From Brochothrix campestris FSL F6-1037 (GTDB taxonomy: Bacteria > Bacillota > Bacilli > Lactobacillales > Listeriaceae), in contig NZ_AODH01000010.1 in assembly GCF_000525915.1 (NCBI RefSeq), positions 1 to 58,701 of the forward strand: a stretch of DNA of 58,701 bases, read 5' to 3'. Of this stretch, positions 39,315 through 49,676 are shown piece after piece. The stretch's first letter is position 1, and every line of letters begins with the position of its first letter. The notes beneath the pieces were generated by a model, which made no database searches, was not told where the DNA came from, and was given only the letters and a program-made list of their open reading frames with translations. Position numbers and translations under genes: made by a program.

Positions 39315-39789
39315 GTGTTAAACCATATGCTGCTAATATTTCTTTTTGTTTATCAAACATGATTTTTTCTTCGCCCGGTTCCATATGATCATAGCCTAGT
39401 AAATGTAACAAGCCATGCAAGGCTAGGAAGCCGATTTCACGATCAAATGAATGACCATAACGCTCAGCTTGTTCCTGTGCCCGTTCAATCGAAATAATGA
39501 TATCCCCTAATACGCGTGGTTGCATCTCTCCATCTTCCCAGACAATCGCCACTTCATCATCACCTGTTTCTTCTAATGCAAATGAAATAACATCTGTCGG
39601 CATATCTTTATGTCGGTAATCACGGTTGATGACTTGAATTGCTGCATTCGTTACATACGAAAGCGATATTTCAGTGCCTTCCTCTATTCGCAGATGTTCA
39701 GCTGCAAATTGCAACAAGTCTTCCACATCTGTCAGCTGTTTATTTGCTAATTTACCCGTTTCGTCTACACTATCAATTACAAAACGCAT
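39307..39789 (-). CDS. ybeY: Endoribonuclease YbeY
   Basis: Single-strand RNA endonuclease for 16S rRNA 3'-end maturation. Zinc histidines are in [17 protein letters not shown], and [22 protein letters not shown] precedes it. 160 residues. Lies between pgpH and dgkA, the conserved arrangement. Confidence 0.95.
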
Positions 39790-39811
39790 ACCGTTCCCTC
39801 TTTCCTTCGCC

Positions 39812-41948
39812 CTACTTAGGGTATTCTATTCGCTGATGATACACACCCACTAATACTTTCAACAAAGTGTCTTTAATGGTTAGCATATCTTTCATCGACA
39901 GCTCGCATTCATCAAACTGACCGTCCAACAAACGCTCTTCGACGATTGAATGAATCAAGTCCGCCATTTTTTCAGTCGATGGTGTTTTCATCGAACGTAC
40001 TGCCGCTTCAACTGAGTCTGCAATATTAACAACGGCAATTTCTCTTGTTTGTGGTTTAGGTCCTGGATAACGAAACGTTGCTTCTGCAACGCTAGCATCC
40101 TCTTGTTGGGCCGCATAATAAAAATAGCGCAAAACCGTTGTGCCATGATGTTGTTCTGCCATATCAACAATTGGTTTAGGAAAATGGGCCGCTTGCAACA
40201 TTGCGACACCATCCTTCGCATGCGCGATAATAATATCACGACTGGCGGTTGCTGTTAACTGCTCATGGGGACTTTTATCACCATATTGATTTTCAACAAA
40301 AAAGGCTGGATTCGACATTTTACCTACATCATGATAATAACAAGCCACACGTGTATACAACGAATCACCACCAATGGCATCGACTGCCGCCTCCGCCAAA
40401 TTAGCAACCATCAAGGAATGATGATAGGTTCCCGGTGCTTCATTCATCATCCGCTTCAACAAAGGTTGTGATGGACTCGCTAGTTCCATTAAACGATTCG
40501 GTGATAACACCCCAAAAATCGTCTCAAATAGCGGTTGTAATCCTAAACTTAAAATAAATGCTATCAACCCTCCTATCATACCATAAAAGATAGGCCACCA
40601 AAATGATAAAGTTGAAATCGATACTGCACTAATAAGCTGAATGATAAAAATAGCAGCTCCATTAAACAATGAAATATACATTGAATCGACGAATAAGTCA
40701 TTACGCGTTTTCGGTTTGTTTAAAATAAGTGTTGCACCTAAACTCGATAATAAAATATAAGCAATGAAATAAACGATGTTGAAGGTACTTTGACTACTTT
40801 GTAATATGAGGACTGCTGCCATTACAATTTGCAATATGCCTAAGAGCTTAAGTGCCCGATAACCTAACAATTGTAATATCATCGGCACAAACACAACGGG
40901 CAAAACGTAAATTAAATTATCAACCCGATGTTCAAATGCAAAGCGGAACAATAAAAGTATTAAATAACTCAAAACAGTTAAGGCACTAAAAATCATAAAC
41001 ACAATCGTGACATCATGCTGCTCGCGCCGTGAACGATAGACCAAGAAAAAGGTCATAATTGCAATCACAATCGCCATCAAGACATTTCCCAGGAGAACAA
41101 GCCAATTTAGCGATGATTTCACCATATGTACTAGTTCTAGCTGACGATAAATATCATCGGTTACGAGTTGGCCTTCTTGAACAATCACCTGCCCTTGTAA
41201 GATTCGAACCGGTTGGACACTATTTTGTGCAATCAAGCGCTGTTGATTGGTGGCAGACGCATCATAAAAACTATTAACGGTAATGCCAGCATTAATAATT
41301 TCAGTCGCGACAGCTCGTAACGATGAGGCAATCGCTAACTCGTTCATGCTTATTTGTAAATCTGCTCGAATGTTTAACAACTGTGTATTAGTCACACCTT
41401 TTTGTAGTTGTTTCGTTATCACACTCACTAACGTTGATTGAAAATCGGTCAATTTTGATGGTTTAAAATGATACAAGGTGACTAAACTCGCATCGCTAAT
41501 CGATGTCTCTTCAAATGTCAGATCGCTCTTATTTAACAATGCACGTGCCCGCTTTACGATATTTTGATTCGAAAAAGGTTCGAATTGTTTTTTCTCTTTC
41601 TTCGCGGTTTCCTCGGCTTTGTCTTCATCATCTTGGACGGTACCAAGCACTGTAAAAATCATATTAACCGAGTCGATTTGATTTTGGGTAATGTTCGAAT
41701 TGATGGTGTATACATCTTGCACATTATCCGCAGCGGCAACTTTTTCACTCTCGGTTTTTTTATCGTCAACAACTGTTTGTGACGCCCTAATGGTTGTCGG
41801 TGCTATTTCATTTTTCATGATATGATAAGGTTTCATCGTGCTCGCCACATTCAATACAACCGCCAACATAATGGCCAACACGATTAAGGTCGTAATGTTA
41901 AGCCGTCTATCTTGTGTTGCGGTTAGCTTCTTGCGGTTTTTTTTTCAT
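39812..41948 (-). CDS. pgpH: Membrane HD-domain c-di-AMP phosphodiesterase PgpH, frameshifted at the N-terminus
   Basis: 7TMR-HD protein that degrades c-di-AMP. One N-terminal helix ([15 protein letters not shown]), an extracellular domain of ~220 residues, a seven-helix region ([20 protein letters not shown] and onward), then a cytoplasmic HD domain with [33 protein letters not shown] and [14 protein letters not shown]. The ATG at 41948 encodes MKK, and a T9 run (41937-41945) is one too long; with A8 it reads [14 protein letters not shown] and into the long frame, 711 residues. Without correction translation would have to begin inside the first helix. Confidence 0.93.
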
Positions 41949-41982
41949 CGTCAGCTTCACGCTCCTCTGCTAATACGACATG

Positions 41983-42945
41983 CTACTCAGCACCGTATGC
42001 GTCAATAATTTTACCAACCAGTGGATGACGCACGACATCTTCGGTTTTAAAGGTGACAAATCCGAGGTCTTTAATTGGTTGTAGCAACTTTTCGGCATGG
42101 ATTAAGCCACTTTTGCTCCCCTTTGGTAAATCTATCTGTGTCACATCACCATTAATAATCATCTTCGACCCATAACCGAGTCGTGTTAAGAACATTTTCA
42201 TTTGGGCTGTTGTTGTATTTTGGGCTTCGTCTAAAATAATAAAGGCCTGCTCAATGGTGCGACCGCGCATATAAGCTAACGGAGCAATCTCGATGACACC
42301 ACGTTCTAGCAAACGTGTGGTTGTATCCCTTCCTAGTACCTCGTGTAAGGCATCGTAGACTGGGCGTAAATAAGGATCAACCTTTTCTTTCAGATCACCG
42401 GGTAAAAAGCCGAGACTTTCGCCCGCTTCTACTGCCGGACGTGTTAATAATATTTTACTTACCTTACCACTTTTTAAGGCTTCGACGGCCATTACAACGG
42501 CTAAGTAGGTTTTACCCGTTCCAGCTGGGCCAATTCCAAAAGTAATAGCCTTTGCTTTGACCGTCTGAATATAGTTTTTTTGTCCAAATGTTTTCGGTCG
42601 AATCGGATTCCCCTTGCTTGTTTTAAAGATATGTTCGTCATAGAGACGGCTATAGTTGGCAAGTTTACCTGTTTTCGCCATCTTCACAGCTTGCGTCACA
42701 TCACGTAAGTCTATCGCTATTTGTCGTTGTAATATTTCATTGAGGCTCACCAAAATTTGTTTAACTGCCACGATGTTTTCTGCGGTTCCGGTCACCGTGA
42801 AACTTTCACCGCGCGTAATAATAACGACACCAAAGGCCTCTTCAAGATATTGGATATTGGCATCATTCGTACCAATAAGTAATTGAACATCTTCTAATGA
42901 ACTGAGTGTAAATGTATCTGTTAACTGATTACTCGCATTAGTCAT
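41983..42945 (-). CDS. phoH: PhoH-family ATPase
   Basis: P-loop ATPase of the PhoH/YbeZ group, linked to rRNA maturation beside YbeY. Walker A IGPAGTGKTYLAV, Walker B AFIILDEAQNTT, sensor LTRLGYGSKMIINGDVTQIDLP, plus an N-terminal KH-like part. 320 residues from ATG 42945 (AAAGGGG upstream); a GTG six bases before it is rejected. First gene of the phoH-pgpH-ybeY-dgkA-cdd-era run. Confidence 0.95.
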   Translation of the reverse strand: MTNASNQLTDTFTLSSLEDVQLLIGTNDANIQYLEEAFGVVIITRGESFTVTGTAENIVAVKQILVSLNEILQRQIAIDLRDVTQAVKMAKTGKLANYSRLYDEHIFKTSKGNPIRPKTFGQKNYIQTVKAKAITFGIGPAGTGKTYLAVVMAVEALKSGKVSKILLTRPAVEAGESLGFLPGDLKEKVDPYLRPVYDALHEVLGRDTTTRLLERGVIEIAPLAYMRGRTIEQAFIILDEAQNTTTAQMKMFLTRLGYGSKMIINGDVTQIDLPKGSKSGLIHAEKLLQPIKDLGFVTFKTEDVVRHPLVGKIIDAYGAE

Positions 42946-43030
42946 CGCCACTACCCCTTTACGATTAAGTTATACTTCTATTTTACCCTAATCGCGGTCT
43001 GTTTCATAATCTTAGCAAGAAAAACACCCC

Positions 43031-43063
43031 AAATAAAAAGGAGCATCACAAGGATGCTCCTTT
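43031..43063 (-). terminator. Terminator overlapping the end of the 43062 gene
   Basis: Perfect 11-bp stem AAAGGAGCATC / GATGCTCCTTT with a 5-base loop, then TTTTTATTT on the minus strand. The stop codon of the preceding gene sits in the stem. Confidence 0.92.
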
Positions 43064-43571
43064 AAAACCGTCGTTTCCCTTTTAATGCCTTCGGTGCAGC
43101 CAATAATTCAGCCATGATCACACCTCGTACAAGTTCTTGCTTGCCTAGAAGCACATCGCCCGTTGCAACATTTACAGCCTGCACAACTTGTTTAGGCTGG
43201 TGTTTACGGTGAGACACCCTTACTTCGCTCAGTTCAGTTGTCTGACCACGTGTCGATTGACGTTGCCCCTTAGTGGACTGTAGTCGCTCTTGCCTGGTCG
43301 AAGTTTCACGTACTGTTTGACGACGTGGCTCTGTTGAGCGACGCGGCCTCACTGGCACTTCTTCAACAGCAACTGGCGTTGCCGTTGACTGTGTTTTTTG
43401 TCGGGTGGACGAACGGTTAGCTGTTCGTCGACGTGGTTCATCGGCTGTGCGAATAGGTTTAGATTGCTTAGCCGCTTCAGTAGCGGCCTTGCGTTCTTTT
43501 TTCTTTTTATCATCGAGGTACATTGTTATTAACCAAGCAGCACCACCGATAATCATCAATAGAAACTCCAT
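43062..43571 (-). CDS. Hypothetical single-pass membrane protein with basic linker
   Basis: 169 residues, not recognised. One N-terminal membrane helix (MEFLLMIIGGAAWLITMYL), then a very basic low-complexity stretch (repeated R-S-T/Q-K units, residues ~25-130), then a more ordered C-terminus ending VRGVIMAELLAAPKALKGKRRF. I recall related C-termini (short segment with AE..L..PK) in uncharacterised Bacillales proteins, but cannot confirm this. GGAGGCGACCGA precedes the ATG. It follows floA by about 20 bp and ends at a strong terminator, so it is probably the last gene of yqeY/nfeD-floA transcription; a membrane scaffold role is a guess. Confidence 0.7.
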   Translation of the reverse strand: MEFLLMIIGGAAWLITMYLDDKKKKERKAATEAAKQSKPIRTADEPRRRTANRSSTRQKTQSTATPVAVEEVPVRPRRSTEPRRQTVRETSTRQERLQSTKGQRQSTRGQTTELSEVRVSHRKHQPKQVVQAVNVATGDVLLGKQELVRGVIMAELLAAPKALKGKRRF

Positions 43572-43591
43572 TCGGTCGCCTCCATTTTAAA

Positions 43592-44599
43592 CTATTGTTT
43601 GTTATTTTTACCCTCTTCATGTGTTTCGTTTAATTGGCTAATCGCCGCTCGCATGTCTGTATCTGATTCAATGTTTTTAAGATTGTAATAATCCATCACA
43701 CCAATTTTACCTGACCGAAGCGCTTCCGCCATCGCAAGTGGTACCTGTGCTTCTGACTCAACAACCTTCGCACGCATCTCTTCAACTTTGGCACGCATTT
43801 CTTGCTCAGAAGCTACGGCCATCGCACGACGTTCTTCGGCTTTCGCCTGAGCGATGTTTTTATCGGCTTCGGCTTGTTCTGTTTGTAACTCTGCCCCAAT
43901 GTTCGTACCGATGTCGACATCTGCAATATCAATTGAGAGAATTTCAAAGGCAGTCCCCGCATCAAGTCCTTTAGATAAGACTGTTTTTGAAATCAAATCG
44001 GGGTTTTCAAGCACTTTATTATGTTCAACTGATGAACCGATTGTCGAAACAATCCCTTCACCAACACGGGCGATAATTGTTTCTTCACCCGCACCACCAA
44101 CCAAACGTTCGATGTTAGCACGCACTGTAATCCGTGCTTTTGCTTTTACTTCAATCCCGTTCATTGCCACACCTGAAATAAATGGTGTTTCAATCACTTT
44201 CGGGTTAACTGACATTTGAACCGCTTGTAACACGTCACGACCTGCAAGATCGATTGCTGCCGAACGTTCAAACGTCAATTCAATGTTGGCACGATGTGCA
44301 GCAATTAATGCATTGACGACACGGTCGACATTACCACCTGCTAAATAGTGACTTTCAAGCTGGTTAATCGTTGTGTTTAAGCCCGCTTTTTGTGCTTTAA
44401 TGAGCGGGTTGACGATGCCCCCAGGGCTTACGCGTCTTAAGCGCATCCCGATTAACGTTGTAATACTTACTCTGACACCAGCTGCTAATGCACTGATCCA
44501 TAATCCTACAGGAACAATTGTGAAAATAATCATCAATAAAATAATAACGATAACTGCCATCACAATCACACCCATGTTTTGCCCAATTAATGCTTCCAT
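43592..44599 (-). CDS. floA: Flotillin-like protein FloA
   Basis: Scaffold of functional membrane microdomains. N-terminal membrane hairpin ([32 protein letters not shown]), SPHF-type region (RMRRVSPG-like segment [18 protein letters not shown]), [30 protein letters not shown], then a Glu/Ala coiled coil ([20 protein letters not shown]). 335 residues. Paired with nfeD upstream, as in Bacillus yqeZ-yqfA. Confidence 0.95.
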   Translation of the reverse strand: MEALIGQNMGVIVMAVIVIILLMIIFTIVPVGLWISALAAGVRVSITTLIGMRLRRVSPGGIVNPLIKAQKAGLNTTINQLESHYLAGGNVDRVVNALIAAHRANIELTFERSAAIDLAGRDVLQAVQMSVNPKVIETPFISGVAMNGIEVKAKARITVRANIERLVGGAGEETIIARVGEGIVSTIGSSVEHNKVLENPDLISKTVLSKGLDAGTAFEILSIDIADVDIGTNIGAELQTEQAEADKNIAQAKAEERRAMAVASEQEMRAKVEEMRAKVVESEAQVPLAMAEALRSGKIGVMDYYNLKNIESDTDMRAAISQLNETHEEGKNNKQ

Positions 44600-44642
44600 C
44601 TGTCTAACCTCCTATTGTTGTTTAAAAGCCTTTATTCACGTC

Positions 44643-45398
44643 TTATTTTGCTGTTTGCTCGCGAACAACGACTCTCATACCCTCTACTTTGATAACTGTT
44701 ACTGGCACTTCGCTTTCAATGAAATCGCCTTCTGACACTACATCGATTAAACGACCATTTAACACCATTGATCCGGCTGGGCGCAAGGCTGTTTTTGTCA
44801 GACCAGATTGGCCGACTAATTCAGGACGATTTTCAGTTGAAACGTAACCTTCTTCTGTTTTTGTCGCATCACGCAACACGAGTTTTCGAAAAATATTCAT
44901 CCGTTTTCCCAACACCTTTATCATTATTAATATTGTGACCCACATCACGAGCATTGCACAAGCAAGCGCAATCATTATGGTGACCCAATCTTCAAAGCCG
45001 GCTAAGAAAATACTAACGACGATGCCGATAACGCCTAATGCCCCGACAATTCCTCCCGGTACAAATAATTCTAACAGAACGAGTGCAAAACTAATAATGA
45101 AAACCATTACTAAAAGCCAACTTGCAAGTCCGATCATAATATGACTGAAGAAATAAATGAATATTAACAACAGTCCGATGATGCCAAAAATGCTAAAGCC
45201 TTTAGTAAAAAGTTCGATTGCAAAGCAAGCGCCTGCTAGCACGAGCAGGGTCGCAATCACAACTGGTTGCGTTAGAAAAGACGCCAGATGGTCAATCCTT
45301 GATGACGAGACCTGTGTCGCTGCCAAAACATGTTGTGCGGGTAAAATCGCAAAGACAGTAACAATGGCAAGCCAGCTTGCCAAAGCTGATTTTTTCAT
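44643..45398 (-). CDS. NfeD-family protein, short form
   Basis: 254-residue class partner of flotillin. Signal peptide-like N-terminus (WLAIVTVFAILPAQHVLA), about five membrane helices, and a C-terminal OB-fold NfeD domain (LVGQSGLTKTALRPAGSMVLNGRLIDVVSEGDFIE). Bacillus YqeZ carries a ClpP-like serine protease domain between signal peptide and membrane part; that domain is missing here although the signal peptide remains. ATG 45398 with GAGGTG upstream was chosen over GTG 45407. 43 bp before floA. Confidence 0.9.
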   Translation of the reverse strand: MKKSALASWLAIVTVFAILPAQHVLAATQVSSSRIDHLASFLTQPVVIATLLVLAGACFAIELFTKGFSIFGIIGLLLIFIYFFSHIMIGLASWLLVMVFIISFALVLLELFVPGGIVGALGVIGIVVSIFLAGFEDWVTIMIALACAMLVMWVTILIMIKVLGKRMNIFRKLVLRDATKTEEGYVSTENRPELVGQSGLTKTALRPAGSMVLNGRLIDVVSEGDFIESEVPVTVIKVEGMRVVVREQTAK

Positions 45399-45431
45399 TT
45401 GCTTCACCTCATTTATTTGATATTTTTAAAA

Positions 45432-45463
45432 AAAGCCGGGAAAACATGAGTTCTCCCGGCTTT
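45432..45463 (-). terminator. Terminator after yqeY
   Basis: Perfect 10-bp stem AAAGCCGGGA / TCCCGGCTTT, then TTTTTTTAAAAATA on the minus strand. Separates rpsU-yqeY from nfeD-floA. Confidence 0.92.
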
Positions 45464-45484
45464 ACAATTTTTAATTACATCAGA

Positions 45485-45928
45485 TTAAGATAATTTTTGT
45501 TTTAAAAGTTTGCTAATTAATGAACCATCCGCTTTACCTTTAACTTTTGGTAAAATAACTTTCATTACCTTTCCAAAATCAGCTTTAGATGATGCTCCCG
45601 TTTCAGCAATCACTTCATCAACAATCACTAACACTTCTTCTTCAGTAAGTTGTGTTGGTAAATAGTGTTCGATGACTTGTAATTCCGCCTCAAGGCTTGC
45701 TACAAGGTCCTCACGCTCTGCACTCTTAAATTCAACCATCGATTCTTTACGCTGTTTGAATTCACGAGATAAGACCGTTAGTTCTTCTTCTGAATCCAAT
45801 TCGTCGCCTTTTTTAATAGACTCATTTTGGATTGCAGCTTTAACCATTCGAATGACAGATAAACGTGCTTTATCTTTCGCACGCATTGCATCCTTCATAT
45901 CTTGATTTAATTGTCCCAAAAGACTCAT
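45485..45928 (-). CDS. yqeY: YqeY (GatB/YqeY domain) protein
   Basis: 147-residue helical protein with the tRNA-amidotransferase-like YqeY domain ([57 protein letters not shown]). Precise function unresolved. GAGGATGAAAATTC precedes the ATG. Follows rpsU by 19 bp, the usual pairing. Confidence 0.95.
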   Translation of the reverse strand: MSLLGQLNQDMKDAMRAKDKARLSVIRMVKAAIQNESIKKGDELDSEEELTVLSREFKQRKESMVEFKSAEREDLVASLEAELQVIEHYLPTQLTEEEVLVIVDEVIAETGASSKADFGKVMKVILPKVKGKADGSLISKLLKQKLS

Positions 45929-45947
45929 GAATTTTCATCCTCACTAA

Positions 45948-46121
45948 TTAGAACTTACGTTTACGTGCTGCTTCTGATTTTTTCTTACGTTTTACGCTTG
46001 GTTTTTCATAAAATTCGCGCTTTCTGAATTCTTGCATAGTACCTGTTTTCGATACCGAACGTTTAAAGCGACGAAGAGCATCTTCAAGCGATTCGTTTTT
46101 GCGAACAACTGTTTTTGACAT
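45948..46121 (-). CDS. rpsU: 30S ribosomal protein S21
   Basis: 57 residues, read directly on the minus strand: begins [20 protein letters not shown], middle [20 protein letters not shown], end basic KRKF. This is a complete S21, binding near the anti-Shine-Dalgarno region of the 30S subunit. A good GGAGGGTTAAG site lies before the ATG at 46121. Directly upstream of yqeY. Confidence 0.98.
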   Translation of the reverse strand: MSKTVVRKNESLEDALRRFKRSVSKTGTMQEFRKREFYEKPSVKRKKKSEAARKRKF

Positions 46122-46280
46122 CTCTTAACCCTCCCTCCGCACACTGGAGTTACTCAGTAAATAACGTGAATCAATATTTACCTGCTAAGTATTCCTTAAA
46201 AATACCTAGATGATTGCCTAAACAACAATCACTCTATGCAATTATATAATAGTAAGAATTAAACGTCAACGTTTTATCGT

Positions 46281-47027
46281 TTATAATTCAAATTCATATG
46301 AAATTGCTGCCATTGCATAGAGTGGTGCTGTCTCCGTCCGCAGAATACGCGGACCGAAAGAGCCTGTTATAGCGCCGTTTTGACAGAACAAATCAACTTC
46401 AGAACGAGAGAGACCACCTTCTGGTCCAAAAATAATTAATAAGCGTGAGCCAACAGGGATTTTTCTTAAAAGCGCTTTATACGCTTGGTTTTCATTTATT
46501 TTAGCCTCTTCTTCGTCTGCAACAAACAGGTGGGTATATTGAGTGGCTGCTGCCGCTAACTGTTTCGTCGTTAGCAATGCTTTGATTTCAGGCACCTGAA
46601 TCCGATGTGATTGTTCGGCAGCTTCTTGGGCGATTTTTTGCAGGCGTTGTCTTTTTTTACCTTGCTTTTTATCATCCCATTTCACAATAGAGCGTTCTGC
46701 CACATAGGGTTGAATCGCAAACGCACCTAATTCAGTACTTTTTTGCACGATGAGCTCGAGTTTATCTCCTTTAGGCAGGCCACAGGCAAGGGTCACCTCT
46801 ATTGGTAACTCGACTGTTTTTTCAAGCTTTGTTTTTAACTGTAGGTGTGCTTCTGCTTTCGTGATCGTAACCAAAGTGGCAATGAAACTGTTGCGGTCGT
46901 TAAAGACTACAATGCATTCGTCTCCGACTTCATGACGCATCACGTTAATCAGGTGATGGTAATGTGGTGCACCGATAGCGATGGTTGGTTCGTTCGGTGT
47001 TGATGTTTCAATAAAGTAACGTTGCAT
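46281..47027 (-). CDS. rsmE: 16S rRNA m3U1498 methyltransferase
   Basis: SPOUT-class methyltransferase, 248 residues from ATG 47027. N-terminal PUA-like region (HHLINVMRHEVGDECIVV), SPOUT knot with LACGLPKGDKLELIVQKSTELG, IIFGPEGGLSRSEVD and LRTETAPLYAMAAISYE. One base after the prmA stop with AGAGGG upstream; a longer frame into prmA is rejected. Confidence 0.96.
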   Translation of the reverse strand: MQRYFIETSTPNEPTIAIGAPHYHHLINVMRHEVGDECIVVFNDRNSFIATLVTITKAEAHLQLKTKLEKTVELPIEVTLACGLPKGDKLELIVQKSTELGAFAIQPYVAERSIVKWDDKKQGKKRQRLQKIAQEAAEQSHRIQVPEIKALLTTKQLAAAATQYTHLFVADEEEAKINENQAYKALLRKIPVGSRLLIIFGPEGGLSRSEVDLFCQNGAITGSFGPRILRTETAPLYAMAAISYEFEL

Positions 47028-47028
47028 C

Positions 47029-47970
47029 TTAGCCCTCTTTTCGAGCAATCAAGGCAAACCAATCGTCCTTGTTGTCACGCTCAATCATTGTTAAACCAGC
47101 AGCTTCAATCGCCGCGGCCACTTCTTCAACCTTCGTCTCAATAATACCAGAGGCAATAAACAAGCCTCCTGGTTTTAAGACGCGGTATACGTCGTCGGGG
47201 AACAGTAAAATAATATCGGCTAAAATATTTGCAACCACCACATCAACCGTGCGGTCAACACCTTCTAATAGATTACCGGTTGTGACTTCAACCACGTCAC
47301 CAACCTTATTCACGTCGATGTTTTCTTGTGCCGCACGAACAGCGACATCATCTAAATCTAACGCTAAAACTGAGTTAGCACCTAACTTGGCCGCTAAAAT
47401 ACTCAAGACGCCTGAACCGGTACCAACATCAATGACATCATCGCCCGCCACAACGTATTTTTCAACGGCTTCGAGGCACAGACGGGTCGTTTGATGCGTC
47501 CCTGTTCCAAAGGCCATCCCAGGATCTAATTCGATGATATGTTCCTCAGGTGAATGCGGTGTATACTCTTCCCAAGTTGGGACAATCGTTAATTTATCAG
47601 TGATTTGGACCGGATGATAAAACTCTTTCCAAGCAGTCGCCCATTTTTCTTCTTTCACTTCAGTTAAGGTCCAATCAATCGGTCCGAGGTCGATGTCATA
47701 TTGAACAAGTCCTTTAATCAAAGCATGAACAGCCTCAAAATCAATCGTCACATCTTCGTTATCTTCATAATACGCTTTTACAATCACACCCTCTGTTGGG
47801 TAATCTGCTGAATCGAGCGCGTACATCTCGCCAAATTGGTCGGGATGTTCACGTGTTAAGTCCGCACTATCTTCAATTGCGACACCATTGGCGCCATTTT
47901 CCATAAATACATTTGAAATTGCATCCATTGCGGCATGCGTCGTTGTGACACTCACTTCGATAAAATCCAT
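47029..47970 (-). CDS. prmA: Ribosomal protein L11 methyltransferase
   Basis: SAM-dependent methyltransferase modifying L11, 313 residues. SAM site DVGTGSGVLSILAAKLG, DLDDVAVRAAQENIDVN, and the conserved VVANILADIIL. GGAGATGCAAAA precedes the ATG. In Listeria it follows dnaJ directly; here a surface-protein locus is inserted between them. Confidence 0.96.
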   Translation of the reverse strand: MDFIEVSVTTTHAAMDAISNVFMENGANGVAIEDSADLTREHPDQFGEMYALDSADYPTEGVIVKAYYEDNEDVTIDFEAVHALIKGLVQYDIDLGPIDWTLTEVKEEKWATAWKEFYHPVQITDKLTIVPTWEEYTPHSPEEHIIELDPGMAFGTGTHQTTRLCLEAVEKYVVAGDDVIDVGTGSGVLSILAAKLGANSVLALDLDDVAVRAAQENIDVNKVGDVVEVTTGNLLEGVDRTVDVVVANILADIILLFPDDVYRVLKPGGLFIASGIIETKVEEVAAAIEAAGLTMIERDNKDDWFALIARKEG

Positions 47971-48231
47971 TTTTGCATCTCCTTTATTTTAGCTCTCTGT
48001 TTGATTGTACCTTATCTATGATTGGCTTGAAAGTAAATCTCTTCAAAAAACAGCTTGATTCATCACGCTAAACTTCATACTGTAAAAGTTGATGCAAAAA
48101 TCGCCCTACGCTCAGTCACACGCTTATAGCCTCCTCAATCGTCTGATTATTATGATTTTTGAAACTCGATCGTTTCTTTTTTTTAAAAATAACTTATTCT
48201 TAATATATGTATAAATAAAGGAGGAGTAATA

Positions 48232-49591
48232 ATGAAAAAAATAAAACGTTCAATTGTGCTAGCACTAGTAATAATAGCTGCTTTCTTTCAAAACCCAGTT
48301 GTTTTCGCTAAAAACATCACAAGTAGCATTGTAACTGATGTTAATTTCAAAGCAGATACAACTGCAAATGGCGGACAAATTATCACTGAAATTGACAGTA
48401 GTAAAAAATTCATTCTTTCTTATGAGTTTTCAATTCCTAAGGAATTAATTGTTCTCGGTGGAGACAGAGCTAGCTTTTCGGTTCCACCTGAAATAAGATA
48501 TAATAATATCGACATGACAGACGTTCCCTTAAAGACTAGTGACGGCCTCATTTTCGGAACCGCTTCGATAAAAAATGGACAGGTAGAAATAACGTTTAAC
48601 ACCAACGTTGAACAAGGTATTAGTATGGCCTATTTCGATATTTGGGCAAACTTTAACGCTAATAATATTACCATTGACGAAATGAATGTTATCCCTTTTG
48701 AAACAATTAATGGCACAGTCGAGAAAGAAATACTAATCACTCAGTCAAACACTGGTTCTGGCTCAGGTGCTTGGATTACAAAAAATGGAAAGTACGAAGG
48801 AAAACAAGACCCAAAAGATACCTTAACGTGACAAATTTACATCAATACCTTCCAAGATAAAAAAAAGTTTTCAAGATGGCTATTTCATCGACACCTTAGG
48901 TGACGGTTTGACATTTATCGGCTCTAAACAAAGCAATTCAGTAAGAGTTGTCTATGGCTCTAGCACTGCGACAGCCTCAATCGATGAACAGGTTGAAGTT
49001 GAATGGATCGATAGTAAAACTTTTAAAATCCCCTTACGCGATACAAATGAACGGATTTTCATCACATATAAGACGAAAACTGATTTTTCTAAATCACAAT
49101 ACACAAACACCGCTGAAGTAACCGCCAAAATTGATGGTGCTTCCACTCTAGAAAACCACCATATAATAGGTTATTCAGAAAAATATGGTGGTGAAGGTGG
49201 CGGTAATATCGATTCAAGCTCAAACGACTCGAGTTCAAGCAATTCCAGTTCAACCGATTCCAGTTCAATCGACTCGAGTTCAACTGATTCCAGTTCAACT
49301 GATTTCAGTTCAAGCGATTCGAGTTCAAACGACTCAAACTCAGATGCAATTGAAATAGGTTCAAACATCTCACAAGAAAAGATAACACATACCACTAAGA
49401 CTCACTCAAAGCAATCACTTTCCAACCTAATAATTACGCCTGATTCTTCAGAAAACCAACTAAAAACAACAATATCTCAACATAATTTGCCCAAAACAGG
49501 TGAAAATCAACAACTCCCTTGGTATTTATGGGTTGGTTTAACTTTTCTATTAATTGCTGTTAGACAAATAAAAAAAATAACGATCACTTAA
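48232..49591 (+). pseudogene. LPXTG cell-wall surface protein, broken
   Basis: One surface protein of about 452 residues in two parts. Signal peptide (IKRSIVLALVIIAAFFQNPVVFA), an adhesin-like beta-rich region up to DPKDTLT, then TGA at 48829-48831 where the related fold has Trp (TWxIYIN), and an A8 run (48860-48867) one base too long. With both repaired it reads QIYINTFQD...GYFIDTLGDGLTFIG, the SdrD/Cna-type domain. Then a Ser-rich D-S-S-S linker, LPKTG at about 30 residues from the end, a membrane helix and basic tail for sortase. AAAGGAGG precedes the ATG. AT-rich and inserted between prmA and dnaJ: an acquired, now probably inactive, adhesin. Confidence 0.85.
49208..49342 (+). repeat. DSSS(N/T/I) codon repeat tract
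   Basis: About nine near-copies of a 15-bp unit like GATTCCAGTTCAACT coding Asp-Ser-Ser-Ser-x. It forms the stalk between the adhesin domain and the LPKTG anchor, and is a possible site of length variation by slippage. Confidence 0.85.
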
Positions 49592-49612
49592 ATTATTTCT
49601 TTAACGAATCAA

Positions 49613-49659
49613 AAAAGCTAACTCTCTATCGGTAAGTTACCGATAGAGAGTTAGCTTTT
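49613..49659. terminator. Bidirectional terminator, surface gene / dnaJ
   Basis: Two perfect 23-base arms (49613-49635 and 49637-49659, core GCTAACTCTCTATCGG) with A4/T4 ends on both strands, between two convergent genes. Unusually long for a terminator. Confidence 0.93.
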
Positions 49660-49676
49660 ATTTATTCTATCAGCAA

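Noticed and set aside
47971..48231. Promoter of the surface protein gene
   Set aside because: AT-rich, with several possible -10 boxes but no -35 at proper spacing; not strong enough to list.
49208..49342. CRISPR-like array
   Set aside because: The repeat unit is 15 bp, contiguous and coding, without spacers.
49089..49395. Minus-strand ORFs with Glu-Leu or Asn repeats
   Set aside because: Antisense readings of the DSSS codon repeat in the surface protein.
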